Shown here: one piece after another, positions 49,342-57,999 of the stretch
Numbering within the stretch: the stretch's first letter is position 1
Layout: each line of letters opens with the position of its first letter
Assembly: GCA_965207025.1 (NCBI GenBank)
Contig: OZ242258.1
Span: forward strand, 3,348,001 to 3,412,000
Direction of reading: 5' to 3'
Length of the DNA: 64,000 bases
Source: Bin87 sp034423595
Lineage (GTDB): Bacteria; Chloroflexota; Dehalococcoidia; Lucifugimonadales; UBA3495
The notes under the pieces: model-generated
What the model saw: only the letters and a program-made list of their open reading frames with translations
What the model was told of the DNA's origin: nothing
Database searches by the model: none
Position numbers and translations under genes: made by a program

Positions 49342-50021
49342 TGGAACTGCCCGTAGTTAACGGCAACGGCAACGCCATCGATACGATCAACATCGACGAC
49401 GGCGTTTTTGACGTGCCGATGAACCAAACCCTGGTACACCAAGCCATGGTGATCTACCAATCGAACCAGCGGCAGGGGACGCATTCGACGCGGACCCGGG
49501 CCGAGGTGTCGGGAGGCGGACGGAAGCCGTGGATTCAGAAGCACACCGGTCGGGCTCGCCAGGGAAGCATCAGGTCGCCGCAGTGGCGACACGGCGGCAT
49601 CGCATTCGGCCCCAAGCCGCGGGACTATCGCAAGGCGTTGCCACGGGCGATGCGGCGGAAGGCCCTGCAATGCGTGTTGTCGGAGAAGATCCGGAACGGC
49701 CGCCTGGTGTGTATCGACTCGCTGGATCAGCTGGACGGGCGCACCAAGTCCATGAAAAGTCTGCTGGAGAACCTGGGCATCAGCGGGACGGTATTGGTGG
49801 TAACCCAGGATGCCGACCAGGACGTGGTGCGGGCCGGCGGCAACTTGAAGCAGGTTTGGACAGTACCGTCGGACCTGGTGAACGCCAACGACGTGTTGAA
49901 GCGAGAGACGATCCTGATTACGGTGGACGGCATCCGACGCATTGGCGAACTGTGCACGGCGCCGAGGTTCCGGGCCAGGAGGATAGCCGGCTTCACAGGC
50001 GGAGAGGAGGACCAGGCATGA
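49341..50021 (+). CDS. rplD: 50S ribosomal protein L4
   Basis: 226 residues with the loop ending in STRTRAEVSGGGRKPWIQKH, TGRARQGSIRSPQWRHGG and KALPRAMRRKALQCVLSEK. In enterobacteria L4 represses the S10 operon. Overlaps rplC and rplW by one and four bases. Confidence 0.97.
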   Translation: MELPVVNGNGNAIDTINIDDGVFDVPMNQTLVHQAMVIYQSNQRQGTHSTRTRAEVSGGGRKPWIQKHTGRARQGSIRSPQWRHGGIAFGPKPRDYRKALPRAMRRKALQCVLSEKIRNGRLVCIDSLDQLDGRTKSMKSLLENLGISGTVLVVTQDADQDVVRAGGNLKQVWTVPSDLVNANDVLKRETILITVDGIRRIGELCTAPRFRARRIAGFTGGEEDQA

Positions 50022-50302
50022 ACATCAGCGAGGTGCTGCTCCGCCCGACCATTACCGAGAAGAGTACCCTGCTGCACGAAGAGGGTCAGTACACCTTTGA
50101 AATTGCGCCCAAGGCCAACAAAACGCTGGTGAAGCAGGCCATTGAGAAGCATTTTGGCGTGACAGTGGTTGGGGTGAACATTACCATCAACCGCGGGAAG
50201 CGGAAGCGATACGGGCCACGGTTCAAGAAGCGGCCCGACGTTAAGAAGGCTGTGGTGACGCTGCGGCCGGGAGATCGCATTGACCTGATTGAAGGTCTGT
50301 AG
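50018..50302 (+). CDS. rplW: 50S ribosomal protein L23
   Basis: 94 residues starting MNISEVLLRPTITEKS, with PKANKTLVKQAIEKHFGVTV. The ATG overlaps the L4 stop (ATGA). It lies at the tunnel exit and docks trigger factor and SRP. Confidence 0.96.
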   Translation: MNISEVLLRPTITEKSTLLHEEGQYTFEIAPKANKTLVKQAIEKHFGVTVVGVNITINRGKRKRYGPRFKKRPDVKKAVVTLRPGDRIDLIEGL

Positions 50303-50324
50303 GCAAACGACAGCGAGAACCACA

Positions 50325-51161
50325 ATGCCACTGAAGAATTTACGACCAATTACCCCAGGCACACGGAACGCGGTGCGGCCCTCCTTTGAGGAGATCACCA
50401 CCAAGAAGCCGGAAAAGACGCTGCTGGAGCCGCTGCAGAAGCGGGGCGGACGCAACAACCGGGGCCGCATCACGGCGTACCATCGCGGCGGCGGTTCGCG
50501 GCGGATGTATCGCAAGGTTGACTTCAAGCGGCGGAAGGACGGCGTGCCGGCCACCGTGAAGACCATCGAATACGACCCGAACCGGACGACGCGGATTGCG
50601 CTGGTGCATTACGCCGACGGCGAGAAGTCCTACATCCTTGCGCCGGTGAACCTGAAGGTAGGCGACAAGGTTGAATCGGGGGCCGGCGCGGAGATCAGCC
50701 CCGGCAACGCTCTTCCGCTACGCAACATACCCACGGGAACGGTGGTGCATAACCTGGAGTTGACGCCGGGTCGCGGCGGGCAGCTGGTGCGGGGCGCCGG
50801 AACGGGAGCGCAGGTGCTTTCCCGCGAGGGCGATTACGTGCTGATCCGGTTGCCTTCGGGCGAGATGCGCCGGATATTGCTGAACTGTCGGGCCAGCGTG
50901 GGGCAGTTGTCCAACCCGGACCACAAGAACGAAAGCCTGGGCAAGGCGGGAGCCAAGCGGCACCTGGGCCGACGGCCCCACGTGCGAGGAGTCGCCAAGA
51001 ATCCGGTGGACCACCCGCACGGCGGCGGCGAAGGCCGGTCGCCCATCGGGATGCCGGGGCCGAAGTCGCCCTGGGGCAAACCGACCCTGGGTCACAAGAC
51101 ACGGAACAAGAAGAAGACGTCCAGCCGGTTCATCGTGCGCGGGCGAAGATGGCGTCGCTAG
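50325..51161 (+). CDS. rplB: 50S ribosomal protein L2
   Basis: 278 residues from MPLKNLRPITPGTRN, RGGGSRRMYRKVDFKRRKDG, and the C-terminal VAKNPVDHPHGGGEGRSP with the conserved His near the peptidyl-transferase region. Confidence 0.97.
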   Translation: MPLKNLRPITPGTRNAVRPSFEEITTKKPEKTLLEPLQKRGGRNNRGRITAYHRGGGSRRMYRKVDFKRRKDGVPATVKTIEYDPNRTTRIALVHYADGEKSYILAPVNLKVGDKVESGAGAEISPGNALPLRNIPTGTVVHNLELTPGRGGQLVRGAGTGAQVLSREGDYVLIRLPSGEMRRILLNCRASVGQLSNPDHKNESLGKAGAKRHLGRRPHVRGVAKNPVDHPHGGGEGRSPIGMPGPKSPWGKPTLGHKTRNKKKTSSRFIVRGRRWRR

Positions 51162-51212
51162 GAATGAGGGCACACCGCGGCGTTGCGCGGCGGGACGAAA
51201 GAACATTGCATC

Positions 51213-51497
51213 ATGTCACGTTCAGTTAAAAAGGGACCTTACGTCCACCCAAAATTGTTGAAGAAGGTGAACCGGATTCGCGAATCCGGTGAAGCCACGG
51301 TTATCCGCACCTGGTCGCGGGACTCGATGATTATGCCCGAGATGGTCGGGCTGAATTTTGGAGTCCACGACGGGCGGCGGCACGTTCCGGTTTTCGTGAC
51401 GGAGAACATGGTGGGGCATCGCTTGGGCGAGTTCGCGCCGACGCGCACCTACCGTGGTCACGTGGCGCGGTCCGAGCGGTCGAGCCGGGTGAGGTGA
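51213..51497 (+). CDS. rpsS: 30S ribosomal protein S19
   Basis: 94 residues from MSRSVKKGPYVHPKLLKKV, with TWSRDSMIMPEMVGLNFGVH and HRLGEFAPTRTYRGHV. Confidence 0.96.
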   Translation: MSRSVKKGPYVHPKLLKKVNRIRESGEATVIRTWSRDSMIMPEMVGLNFGVHDGRRHVPVFVTENMVGHRLGEFAPTRTYRGHVARSERSSRVR

Positions 51498-51501
51498 CGC
51501 G

Positions 51502-51846
51502 ATGCCAGCGGTACGTGCAATGGCCAAACAGGTGGGAGCTTCTCCCAAGCGACTGAAGCCGATCATGGACGCGGTGCGCGGCATGACCGTGAACGACGCA
51601 TTGGATCACCTGAGCCTGATGACCTCGCCGTGGGCGCGTTCAGTGGCCAAGGTGGTGCAGTCGGCGGCGTCGAACGCCGAGAACAATATGTTCATGAACC
51701 GCAACGAGTTGCGCATTACGCGCATCTCCGCGGACCAGGCGCGACCGTTGAAGCGGTTTCGGGCCAGGGCCAGGGGCAGGATTGGCCGTGTTACGCGGCG
51801 CTCCAGTCACATCATCATCGAAGTTGACGAGATCGAGGAGGGGTAG
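51502..51846 (+). CDS. rplV: 50S ribosomal protein L22
   Basis: 114 residues, VRAMAKQVGASPKRLKPIMD and the tunnel loop end RPLKRFRARARGRIGRVTRR. Four bases after rpsS, four before rpsC. Confidence 0.96.
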   Translation: MPAVRAMAKQVGASPKRLKPIMDAVRGMTVNDALDHLSLMTSPWARSVAKVVQSAASNAENNMFMNRNELRITRISADQARPLKRFRARARGRIGRVTRRSSHIIIEVDEIEEG

Positions 51847-51849
51847 CCG

Positions 51850-52590
51850 ATGGGTCATAAAACTCATCCCCTGGGATTCCGGTTGGGGATCATCAAGGAC
51901 TGGAAAACCCACTGGTACGCCAACGGCGGCGCTCAATACCGGGACGGCGTGCAGCAGGACCTGGGCCTGAGGAGGGCGATCCACGACGAATATGCCGCGT
52001 TCTCCGACGCGGGTATCGCTCGGATTGAGATTGACCGCACGGCGCAGGAAACGATCATCAACATCCACTCGGCGCGTCCGGGCATCCTGATCGGGCGGGA
52101 CGGAGACCGGGTGAAGGGCCTGCGCTCGCGGCTGGAGACGATGAACAGCGGGCAGTTGCGCCTGAACATCGTTGAGATTGAACAGCCGGAGATGGACCCG
52201 TACCTGGTGGGGAGGAACATTGCCGACCAGTTGAGCCGGCGGGTCGCGTACCGGCGGGCGATGCGGCAGGCCGCGCTGCGGACCATGCAGGCCGGAGCGG
52301 AGGGGATCAAGATCATTACCAAGGGACGGATTTCCGGCGCGGAAATTGCCCGCACGGAAAAGTTGATGATGGGGCAGGTGCCCCTGCATACGCTGCGCGC
52401 GGACATCGACTACGCGCTGGCGGAGGCGCACACGGCAATGGGCCGGATTGGAATCAAGGTGTGGATTTACAAGGGCCAGATCATGCCCGCGGTGCCGGAA
52501 GAAGACGCGGAACTGGACAGCATCGAGTTTCGGGTGTCCAGCCAGGACGCTGACGCCGATGCCGAGTTGGCCGCGGAACTGGGAGTCTGA
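51850..52590 (+). CDS. rpsC: 30S ribosomal protein S3
   Basis: 246 residues, MGHKTHPLGFRLGIIKDW, the KH domain with RPGILIGRDGDRVKGLRSR and GAEGIKIITKGRISGAEIAR, then an acidic tail of about 30 residues (EEDAELDSIEF...). Confidence 0.97.
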   Translation: MGHKTHPLGFRLGIIKDWKTHWYANGGAQYRDGVQQDLGLRRAIHDEYAAFSDAGIARIEIDRTAQETIINIHSARPGILIGRDGDRVKGLRSRLETMNSGQLRLNIVEIEQPEMDPYLVGRNIADQLSRRVAYRRAMRQAALRTMQAGAEGIKIITKGRISGAEIARTEKLMMGQVPLHTLRADIDYALAEAHTAMGRIGIKVWIYKGQIMPAVPEEDAELDSIEFRVSSQDADADAELAAELGV

Positions 52591-52594
52591 GATC

Positions 52595-53035
52595 ATGTTG
52601 CAACCCAAGAGGACGAAATACCGGAAGATGGGCCGTGGCAAGCGGCGAGGCGCTGCCACCACGGGCAACACAGTCGAGTTCGGCCAGATTGGGCTCAAGG
52701 CGATGAGCCCGGAGTGGATCACGGCGCGCCAGATCGAATCCGCGCGTGTCGCCATCACCCGGCACTTGCAGCGCGGCGGGAAAACCTGGATACGCATCTT
52801 CCCTGACAAGCCGGTATCCAAGAAGCCGGCCGAGGTACGCATGGGCGGCGGGAAGGCGGCCAACGACCACTGGGTGGCCGTAGTGAAACCGGGCCGCATC
52901 ATGTTCGAGGTGGGCGGCGTGCCAATTCAGCAGGCGGAAGAGGCGTTGCAGCGCGCGGCGCACAAGCTGCCGATTCCGACCAAGGTGGTGTACCGGGACC
53001 GGGTGAACTCGCTGTTGTCGGGTTCCGGAGGCTAG
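52595..53035 (+). CDS. rplP: 50S ribosomal protein L16
   Basis: 146 residues from MLQPKRTKYRKMGRGKRRG, with TARQIESARVAITRHLQRGG, VRMGGGKAANDHWVAVVKPG and LPIPTKVVYRD. The frame begins inside rpsC but the ATG at 52595 is the family start. Confidence 0.97.
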   Translation: MLQPKRTKYRKMGRGKRRGAATTGNTVEFGQIGLKAMSPEWITARQIESARVAITRHLQRGGKTWIRIFPDKPVSKKPAEVRMGGGKAANDHWVAVVKPGRIMFEVGGVPIQQAEEALQRAAHKLPIPTKVVYRDRVNSLLSGSGG

Positions 53036-53041
53036 GCCACG

Positions 53042-53230
53042 ATGAAGATGTTTGAGATACGGGCGTTGACCGACGACCAGATTCGAGAGGAACTGGAGAA
53101 GTCCTACCAGGAACTGATGAATCTGCGGTTCAGGGACGCCACCAACCAGCTCACGGACACCAACCAGCCGCGCAGGACGCGAAAGGACATTGCGCGCATG
53201 CTGACGTGTTTGCGAGAGCGGGAACTGTAG
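53042..53230 (+). CDS. rpmC: 50S ribosomal protein L29
   Basis: 62 residues, EIRALTDDQIREELEKSYQE then RTRKDIARMLTCLRE, the two-helix L29 hairpin. Confidence 0.95.
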   Translation: MKMFEIRALTDDQIREELEKSYQELMNLRFRDATNQLTDTNQPRRTRKDIARMLTCLREREL

Positions 53231-53279
53231 GTCGGCGGCTGCCCAGGCGAATGGACGGAAACGGAAGGGATAATTCACA

Positions 53280-53642
53280 ATGGCGAAAGTGATGCGAAAA
53301 ATTCGGGTGGGCTCCGTGGTGAGCACCCGGATGGACAAGACCGCGGTGGTGGAAATGGTGTGGAAGCAGCGGCACCGGATTTATCGCAAGCAGATGCGCC
53401 GGGTTACCCGCTTCTACGTGCATGATCCCGACAGCCGGTGCGAGATTGGGGACACGGTAAGGATCCAGGAGACCCGACCGATCTCGCGCACCAAGCACTG
53501 GCGGCTGCTGGAAATACTGTCCCGCCGGGAAGTGGCGGACGTGCGTCCGATTGAACTGGAAACCGATATTGTGATTGAACCCATCGCCGGGGAGTCGGAC
53601 TACATAAGCGATTGGGTCGCTGAAGAAAACGAGGAAGCCTAA
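53280..53642 (+). CDS. rpsQ: 30S ribosomal protein S17, with C-terminal extension
   Basis: 120 residues; the core VGSVVSTRMDKTAVVEMVWK, FYVHDPDSRCEIGDTVRIQE and TRPISRTKHWRLLEIL is standard, followed by about 35 extra residues (REVADVRPIELETDIVIEP...) rich in acidic residues. Confidence 0.95.
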   Translation: MAKVMRKIRVGSVVSTRMDKTAVVEMVWKQRHRIYRKQMRRVTRFYVHDPDSRCEIGDTVRIQETRPISRTKHWRLLEILSRREVADVRPIELETDIVIEPIAGESDYISDWVAEENEEA

Positions 53643-54011
53643 ATGATCCAGAGTTATACCAGGCTGCACGTGGCCGACAATAGCGGCGCCCGGCGCATCC
53701 GGCTGATCAACATACCGGGTTCCAGCCGCCGCAAATATGCGTCGGTGGGCGACATCATCGTGTGCACGGTTCGGGAGGCAGTGCCCAATTCACCGGTCCG
53801 CAAAGGAACGGTGGTGAAAGCCGTGGTGGTTCGCCAGGCGGCGCCGCTGCTGCGGCCGGACGGAACCTACATCAAGTTCGACGACAACGCCGCGGTGCTG
53901 ATCAACGACAACCAGCTGCCCAGAGGGACGCGCATCTTTGGCCCGGTGGCCCGGGAACTGCGGGACAAGGGGTTCATGCGCATCGTGTCGCTGGCGCCGG
54001 AGGTGGTGTGA
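53643..54011 (+). CDS. rplN: 50S ribosomal protein L14
   Basis: 122 residues, YTRLHVADNSGARRIRLINI, VKAVVVRQAAPLLRPDGTYI and GTRIFGPVARELRDKGFMRI. Starts at the base after the S17 stop and overlaps rplX (TGATG). Confidence 0.97.
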   Translation: MIQSYTRLHVADNSGARRIRLINIPGSSRRKYASVGDIIVCTVREAVPNSPVRKGTVVKAVVVRQAAPLLRPDGTYIKFDDNAAVLINDNQLPRGTRIFGPVARELRDKGFMRIVSLAPEVV

Positions 54012-54283
54012 TGGCGAGGGCAAAGATTCGCCGGGGCGACGACGTGCTGGTGATCGCCGGCAAAGACAAGGGCAAGACCGGCCGCGTGATGCAAATTATT
54101 TCCGACAAGGACCGGGTGATTGTTGAGGGCGTGAACATCGTAACCAAGCACTACAAGCCAAGGCCCGGCATCAGGCAGGGCGGGCGAGTGCAACAGGAAG
54201 CGTCGATTCACAGATCCAACATCAAGCTGATCCAGAGCAACTATACCGAACCGGGCACGCAATTCCGCAGCCGGGACGAGTGA
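54011..54283 (+). CDS. rplX: 50S ribosomal protein L24
   Basis: 90 residues, KIRRGDDVLVIAGKDKGKTG and GVNIVTKHYKPRPGIRQGG, then QEASIHRSNIKLI. About 12 residues shorter than most L24 at the C-terminus. Confidence 0.95.
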   Translation: MARAKIRRGDDVLVIAGKDKGKTGRVMQIISDKDRVIVEGVNIVTKHYKPRPGIRQGGRVQQEASIHRSNIKLIQSNYTEPGTQFRSRDE

Positions 54284-54288
54284 TTCCC

Positions 54289-54933
54289 ATGACTACTGAA
54301 CAACAAACCGAAGAACGCGGAAGGGGGCGCCGGCAACGGGGCCAACAGGAAGAGCCCGAGAGCAACGGCGCCGGGCCGGCGGAACTGCCGCCGCCAACCT
54401 TCAAAATCCGATTCCGGGATGAGATCGTCCCGGCCATGGTGTCGGAGTTCAGCTATTCCAGCCCGATGCAGGTGCCGCGCATCCAAAAGATCAACCTGAA
54501 CATCGGCCTGGGCGAGGCGCTGACCAACGGACGGGCGATGGAAAGCGCCGTTCGGGACCTGACCACCATCTCGGGGCAAAAGCCGATCATTACGAGGGCG
54601 CGGCGCTCGATAGCCGGCTTCAAAGTGCGGCAGGGGAACCCGATAGGCACCGCCGTTACACTGCGCGGCGACCGCATGTATTACTTCCTGGAGCGGCTGA
54701 TCATCACGGCGCTGCCGCGCATACGGGACTTTCGCGGCATTTCGCGGCGGGGTTTCGACGGGCGCGGCAACTTTTCGCTGGGGCTGCGGGAACAGATCGT
54801 GTTCCCGGAGATCGACTACAACAGCGTGGACAGGTTGCGCGGCTTGCAGGTAACCATTACGACCACCGCGGATAACGACGCCGAAGCGACGCGCCTGCTT
54901 GAGCACTTCGGGATGCCGTTTATTCGGCAGTAG
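54289..54933 (+). CDS. rplE: 50S ribosomal protein L5, with N-terminal extension
   Basis: 214 residues. The core from FKIRFRDEIVPAMVSEF through IQKINLNIGLGEAL, GQKPIITRARRSIAGFKVRQ and GISRRGFDGRGNFSLGL is standard. It is preceded by about 35 charged, disordered-looking residues (TTEQQTEERGRGRRQRG...) that ordinary L5 lacks. Start at 54289 by ATG. Confidence 0.95.
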   Translation: MTTEQQTEERGRGRRQRGQQEEPESNGAGPAELPPPTFKIRFRDEIVPAMVSEFSYSSPMQVPRIQKINLNIGLGEALTNGRAMESAVRDLTTISGQKPIITRARRSIAGFKVRQGNPIGTAVTLRGDRMYYFLERLIITALPRIRDFRGISRRGFDGRGNFSLGLREQIVFPEIDYNSVDRLRGLQVTITTTADNDAEATRLLEHFGMPFIRQ

Positions 54934-54944
54934 GAGAGCGCATT

Positions 54945-55250
54945 TTGGCCAAGAAATCATCCATAGCGAAAAATGAACGAAGGAAGCGTACGGTTGCGAA
55001 GTACGCGGCGCAGCGGGCGGAGTTGCTGGCGCAGGCCCGAGACCTATCCAGGCCGCTGCGGGAGCGGTTTGAAGCCCGGCAGAAACTGGCGCTGCTGCCC
55101 CACGACGCTAATCCCAACCGCATTCGCAACCGGGACGGCGCGACGGGCCGGCCGCGGGGATACATCCGGCACTTTGGCCTCTCGCGCATTTCGTTCCGAG
55201 AAATGGCGCTGGACGGACTGCTGCCCGGGGTTCGCAAGGCCAGCTTGTGA
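54945..55250 (+). CDS. rpsN: 30S ribosomal protein S14 (zinc-free type)
   Basis: 101 residues from a TTG start (TAGGAGAGCGC upstream). AKKSSIAKNERRKRTVAKYA and RNRDGATGRPRGYIRHFGLS; there is no C-x-x-C pair, so this is the long zinc-independent form. Confidence 0.95.
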   Translation: MAKKSSIAKNERRKRTVAKYAAQRAELLAQARDLSRPLRERFEARQKLALLPHDANPNRIRNRDGATGRPRGYIRHFGLSRISFREMALDGLLPGVRKASL

Positions 55251-55288
55251 CGAGTAATACGATTGAGGAGTCGATGAATACCCCGATC

Positions 55289-55361
55289 CCGCTCATCCTG
55301 AGCTCGTCGAAGGATGGCTTGATCGGGGCAACACCTGGTTCGACAAGCTCACCATGAGCGG
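55289..55361. repeat. Complete inverted repeat, family C, inside the spc operon
   Basis: Left arm CCGCTCATCCTGAGCTCGTC-GAA, right arm TTCGACAAGCTCACCATGAG-CGG, imperfect 23-base arms around 27 bases. It separates rpsN from rpsH. Confidence 0.85.
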
Positions 55362-55414
55362 AAAGTTAGCGGCTTTGGGAATGAAAGAAACGAAGTTTAT
55401 GGAGCGATACGGCG

Positions 55415-55813
55415 ATGCCGATTAACGACCCGGTTGCGGATATGCTGACACGCATACGCAACGCCATCCACGCGCGGCACCAGACGGTGCTGGTGCCTCA
55501 GTCCAAAATCAAAACGGCGATCGCCGATATTCTGAAGTCGCAGGGGTACATCCGCGACTGGGACCTGGCGAGGAACCAGAAGTTCCCGACGATGCGGATT
55601 CACCTGCTGTACAAAGATGACGACCAGAATGCCATTCGGGGGCTGCGACGGGTGAGCAAACCCGGTCTCCGGGTGCACGTTGGGCGCGGCGAGATCCCCC
55701 GGGTGTACGGCGGCCTCGGCATCGCAATCGTTTCCACTTCGCAGGGCATGATGACCGGCTACGAAGCTTGGCGCAAGGGGATCGGAGGAGAGTTGGTCTG
55801 CTATGTCTGGTAA
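55415..55813 (+). CDS. rpsH: 30S ribosomal protein S8
   Basis: 132 residues, MPINDPVADMLTRIRNAIHA and the C-terminal VYGGLGIAIVSTSQGMMTGY. In other bacteria S8 is the repressor of the spc operon. Overlaps rplF by 11 bases. Confidence 0.97.
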   Translation: MPINDPVADMLTRIRNAIHARHQTVLVPQSKIKTAIADILKSQGYIRDWDLARNQKFPTMRIHLLYKDDDQNAIRGLRRVSKPGLRVHVGRGEIPRVYGGLGIAIVSTSQGMMTGYEAWRKGIGGELVCYVW

Positions 55814-56417
55814 CCAAACAATGATCAGTTCGGGCGTATCGGAGCGGGTTCCACCCACGGAACGGCCGCTGTCCCGGGTAGGGCGGCAGCCGATACCGCT
55901 GCCGGACGGGGTTACTGCTGAGGTGATTTACAGCGGGATAGTGGTGACCGGCCCCCGGGGGACCGTGACCCAGAAGTATCACCCCGAAGTCAAAGTATCC
56001 GTGGAGAATAACGCGGTGATCGTGGAGCGGCTGAGTGAGCGCAAGTTTCATCACTCGCTGCACGGGCTGACCCGTTCGCTGATCGCCAACGCGGTGGTTG
56101 GCGTTACCGAAGGATACAACCGAACCCTGGAGCTGATGGGCGTGGGTTATCGCGTGCAGCAGAACGGGGACGGCATAACGCTGAGCGTGGGGTACAGCCA
56201 CACGGTGGACGTGTTTCCCGAGGAAGGGCTGACCATGCAGGTGGAAGGCAACAACCGGGTACACATCAGCGGAGTCGATAAGCAGAAGGTGGGCCAGTTG
56301 GCGGCCAAAGTGCGCCGGGTGCGCCCGCCGAACGCCTACAAAGAGAAGGGAATCCGGTACCAGGGCGAAGTGTTGCGCCTGAAGCCCGGCAAGGCCGCAG
56401 CCCGACGCGCCGTATAA
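55803..56417 (+). CDS. rplF: 50S ribosomal protein L6
   Basis: 204 residues; SRVGRQPIPLPDGVTAEV at residue 24 is the normal L6 start, so there is an N-terminal extension of about 22 residues. LMGVGYRVQQNGDGITLSVG and RVRPPNAYKEKGIRYQGE are typical. Confidence 0.96.
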   Translation: MSGNQTMISSGVSERVPPTERPLSRVGRQPIPLPDGVTAEVIYSGIVVTGPRGTVTQKYHPEVKVSVENNAVIVERLSERKFHHSLHGLTRSLIANAVVGVTEGYNRTLELMGVGYRVQQNGDGITLSVGYSHTVDVFPEEGLTMQVEGNNRVHISGVDKQKVGQLAAKVRRVRPPNAYKEKGIRYQGEVLRLKPGKAAARRAV

Positions 56418-56428
56418 AGCGGGGCGCT

Positions 56429-56458
56429 CTGGATTCCCGCTTTCGCGGGAATGACGGG
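56429..56458. repeat. Palindromic repeat, family B
   Basis: GGATTCCCGC and GCGGGAATGACGGG around TTTC, between rplF and rplR. Confidence 0.78.
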
Positions 56459-56499
56459 ATTCCAAAGTGCCGAAGTACGGATTTGAGAGCGAACTGAAA

Positions 56500-56859
56500 A
56501 TGCCTAAAGACAAGGATGCCCGGAAACTGCGTGTCGTACGACACCGCCGGGTGAGAAACAAAGTGATTGGGACGCCGGAGCGACCGAGGCTGTGCGTATT
56601 TCGCAGCCTGAAGGAAATCTACGCTCAGGTGATCGACGACGCGCAGGGGCACACGCTGGCCCAGGCTTCCAGCCGCGAGTTGGCCGGCGACGACTCTGCG
56701 CCCAAGACGGCGGCGTCGGTAGCGGTGGGCAAGCTGGTGGCTGAGCGCGCCATTGCCGCCGGAGTAACGTCCGTCGTGTTTGACCGTGGAGGCTATCAGT
56801 TCCACGGACGTGTGAAGGCGTTGGCCGATGCGGCCCGGGAAGGAGGGCTTAAGTTCTGA
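56500..56859 (+). CDS. rplR: 50S ribosomal protein L18
   Basis: 119 residues from MPKDKDARKLRVVRHRRVRN; a GTG 33 bases earlier is in frame but its codons run into repeat-flanking sequence. TPERPRLCVFRSLKEIYAQV and VVFDRGGYQFHGRVKALADA are typical of L18. Its TGA shares a base with rpsE. Confidence 0.94.
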   Translation: MPKDKDARKLRVVRHRRVRNKVIGTPERPRLCVFRSLKEIYAQVIDDAQGHTLAQASSRELAGDDSAPKTAASVAVGKLVAERAIAAGVTSVVFDRGGYQFHGRVKALADAAREGGLKF

Positions 56860-57740
56860 TGGTATCCCAAGCATCCCGCAGAGGTGAGCGCAGTGATCGA
56901 GGTGGCGGCGGCGGCGGAGAACGTCGCGGCGGCCGCGGGGGTCGTGGCCGAGACCGGGAACAGCGACAACGCGAAGACGACAGCGGCGGATTCAACGAGC
57001 GGGTGGTGCATACCCGCCGGATCGCCAAGGTAGTGAAGGGAGGCCGGCGACTCCGGTTCAACGCATTGGTGGTGGTCGGCAACGGCCAGGGGCAAGTGGG
57101 CGTCGGTATGGGGAAGGCCCTGGCGATCCCGGACGCCGTGCGCAAAGGAACCGCAGTGGCCCGCAGAAGCACCGTCACCATTCCCATCAAGGGCAGCACG
57201 ATCCCCCACGAGATTTCCGTGCGCAAGGGAGCGTCAATCGTCATCATCAAGCCGGCGCCGCTGGGCACCGGAATCATTGCGGCGGGCGCGATGCGCGCCA
57301 TGCTGGAGTTGGGCGGCGTGCAGGACGTGGTGGGCAAGTCCCTGGGTTCGCGCAACCCGATCAACATCGTGCAGGCCACCATGGAAGCGTTGAGTCTGCT
57401 GAGGGATCCGGAGACCGAACGGGCCAACCGGCTGGGACTGAATCAGCCATCCGCCAACGGCGCCGCCGAGTCAGTAGAGTCAACGTCAGCCCGGTCAACC
57501 GGGGCGAGCGGAGAGGCTGCGCAGCCTGCCGCGGCCGCGCCTCCGGCAGAAGCGCCGGCGTCTGAAGCGACTGTTCCTGAGGCGTCTGCTCCCGCCGTCG
57601 AGGCGGAGACTCCAGCCGACACCGAAGCGACGGCGGCAACCGACTCCGGAGAGGCCGAGGCGACCGTTGCCGAAGAGTCCACGCCGGCGGACGCCCCCGT
57701 TGAAACAGCAGCCGAAGAAACAGCCCAGAGCGGCGAATGA
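56859..57740 (+). CDS. rpsE: 30S ribosomal protein S5 with long terminal extensions
   Basis: 293 residues. The S5 core (RVVHTRRIAKVVKGGRRLRF, GVGMGKALAIPDAVRKGT, SLGSRNPINIVQATMEAL) spans about 46-200. The N-terminal 45 residues are Gly/Arg-rich with RGG-like repeats (RSDRGGGGGGERRGGRGGRG). The C-terminal 90 residues are Ala/Glu/Pro-rich and acidic. Typical S5 is about 165 residues, so nearly half is extra. The core function is ribosomal; the tails have no known role. Confidence 0.95.
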   Translation: MVSQASRRGERSDRGGGGGGERRGGRGGRGRDREQRQREDDSGGFNERVVHTRRIAKVVKGGRRLRFNALVVVGNGQGQVGVGMGKALAIPDAVRKGTAVARRSTVTIPIKGSTIPHEISVRKGASIVIIKPAPLGTGIIAAGAMRAMLELGGVQDVVGKSLGSRNPINIVQATMEALSLLRDPETERANRLGLNQPSANGAAESVESTSARSTGASGEAAQPAAAAPPAEAPASEATVPEASAPAVEAETPADTEATAATDSGEAEATVAEESTPADAPVETAAEETAQSGE

Positions 57741-57931
57741 GCATAGAAATGGCGCAGATCAAGATTACGTGGAAGAAGAGTTGCATCGGCAGGCCGTCGT
57801 ACCAGAAGCGCATTGTCGAATCCCTGGGCCTGAAGCGGCTCAATCATTCGGTGGTGCATGAGGACAGCCCGACCATCATGGGAATGGTGAAGAAGGTACA
57901 ACACCTGGTGGTGGTGGAACCTGCGGATTAG
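57737..57931 (+). CDS. rpmD: 50S ribosomal protein L30
   Basis: 64 residues, AQIKITWKKSCIGRPSYQKR, IVESLGLKRLNHSVVHEDSP. The ATG overlaps the S5 stop (ATGA); MAQ at 57749 is an alternative start. Confidence 0.95.
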   Translation: MSIEMAQIKITWKKSCIGRPSYQKRIVESLGLKRLNHSVVHEDSPTIMGMVKKVQHLVVVEPAD

Positions 57932-57999
57932 CCTGAACCCGGTTAGCACGATTGCCGGGTCGATTTGGAGCAAACAATCATTGTAATGGAGCACGCATT

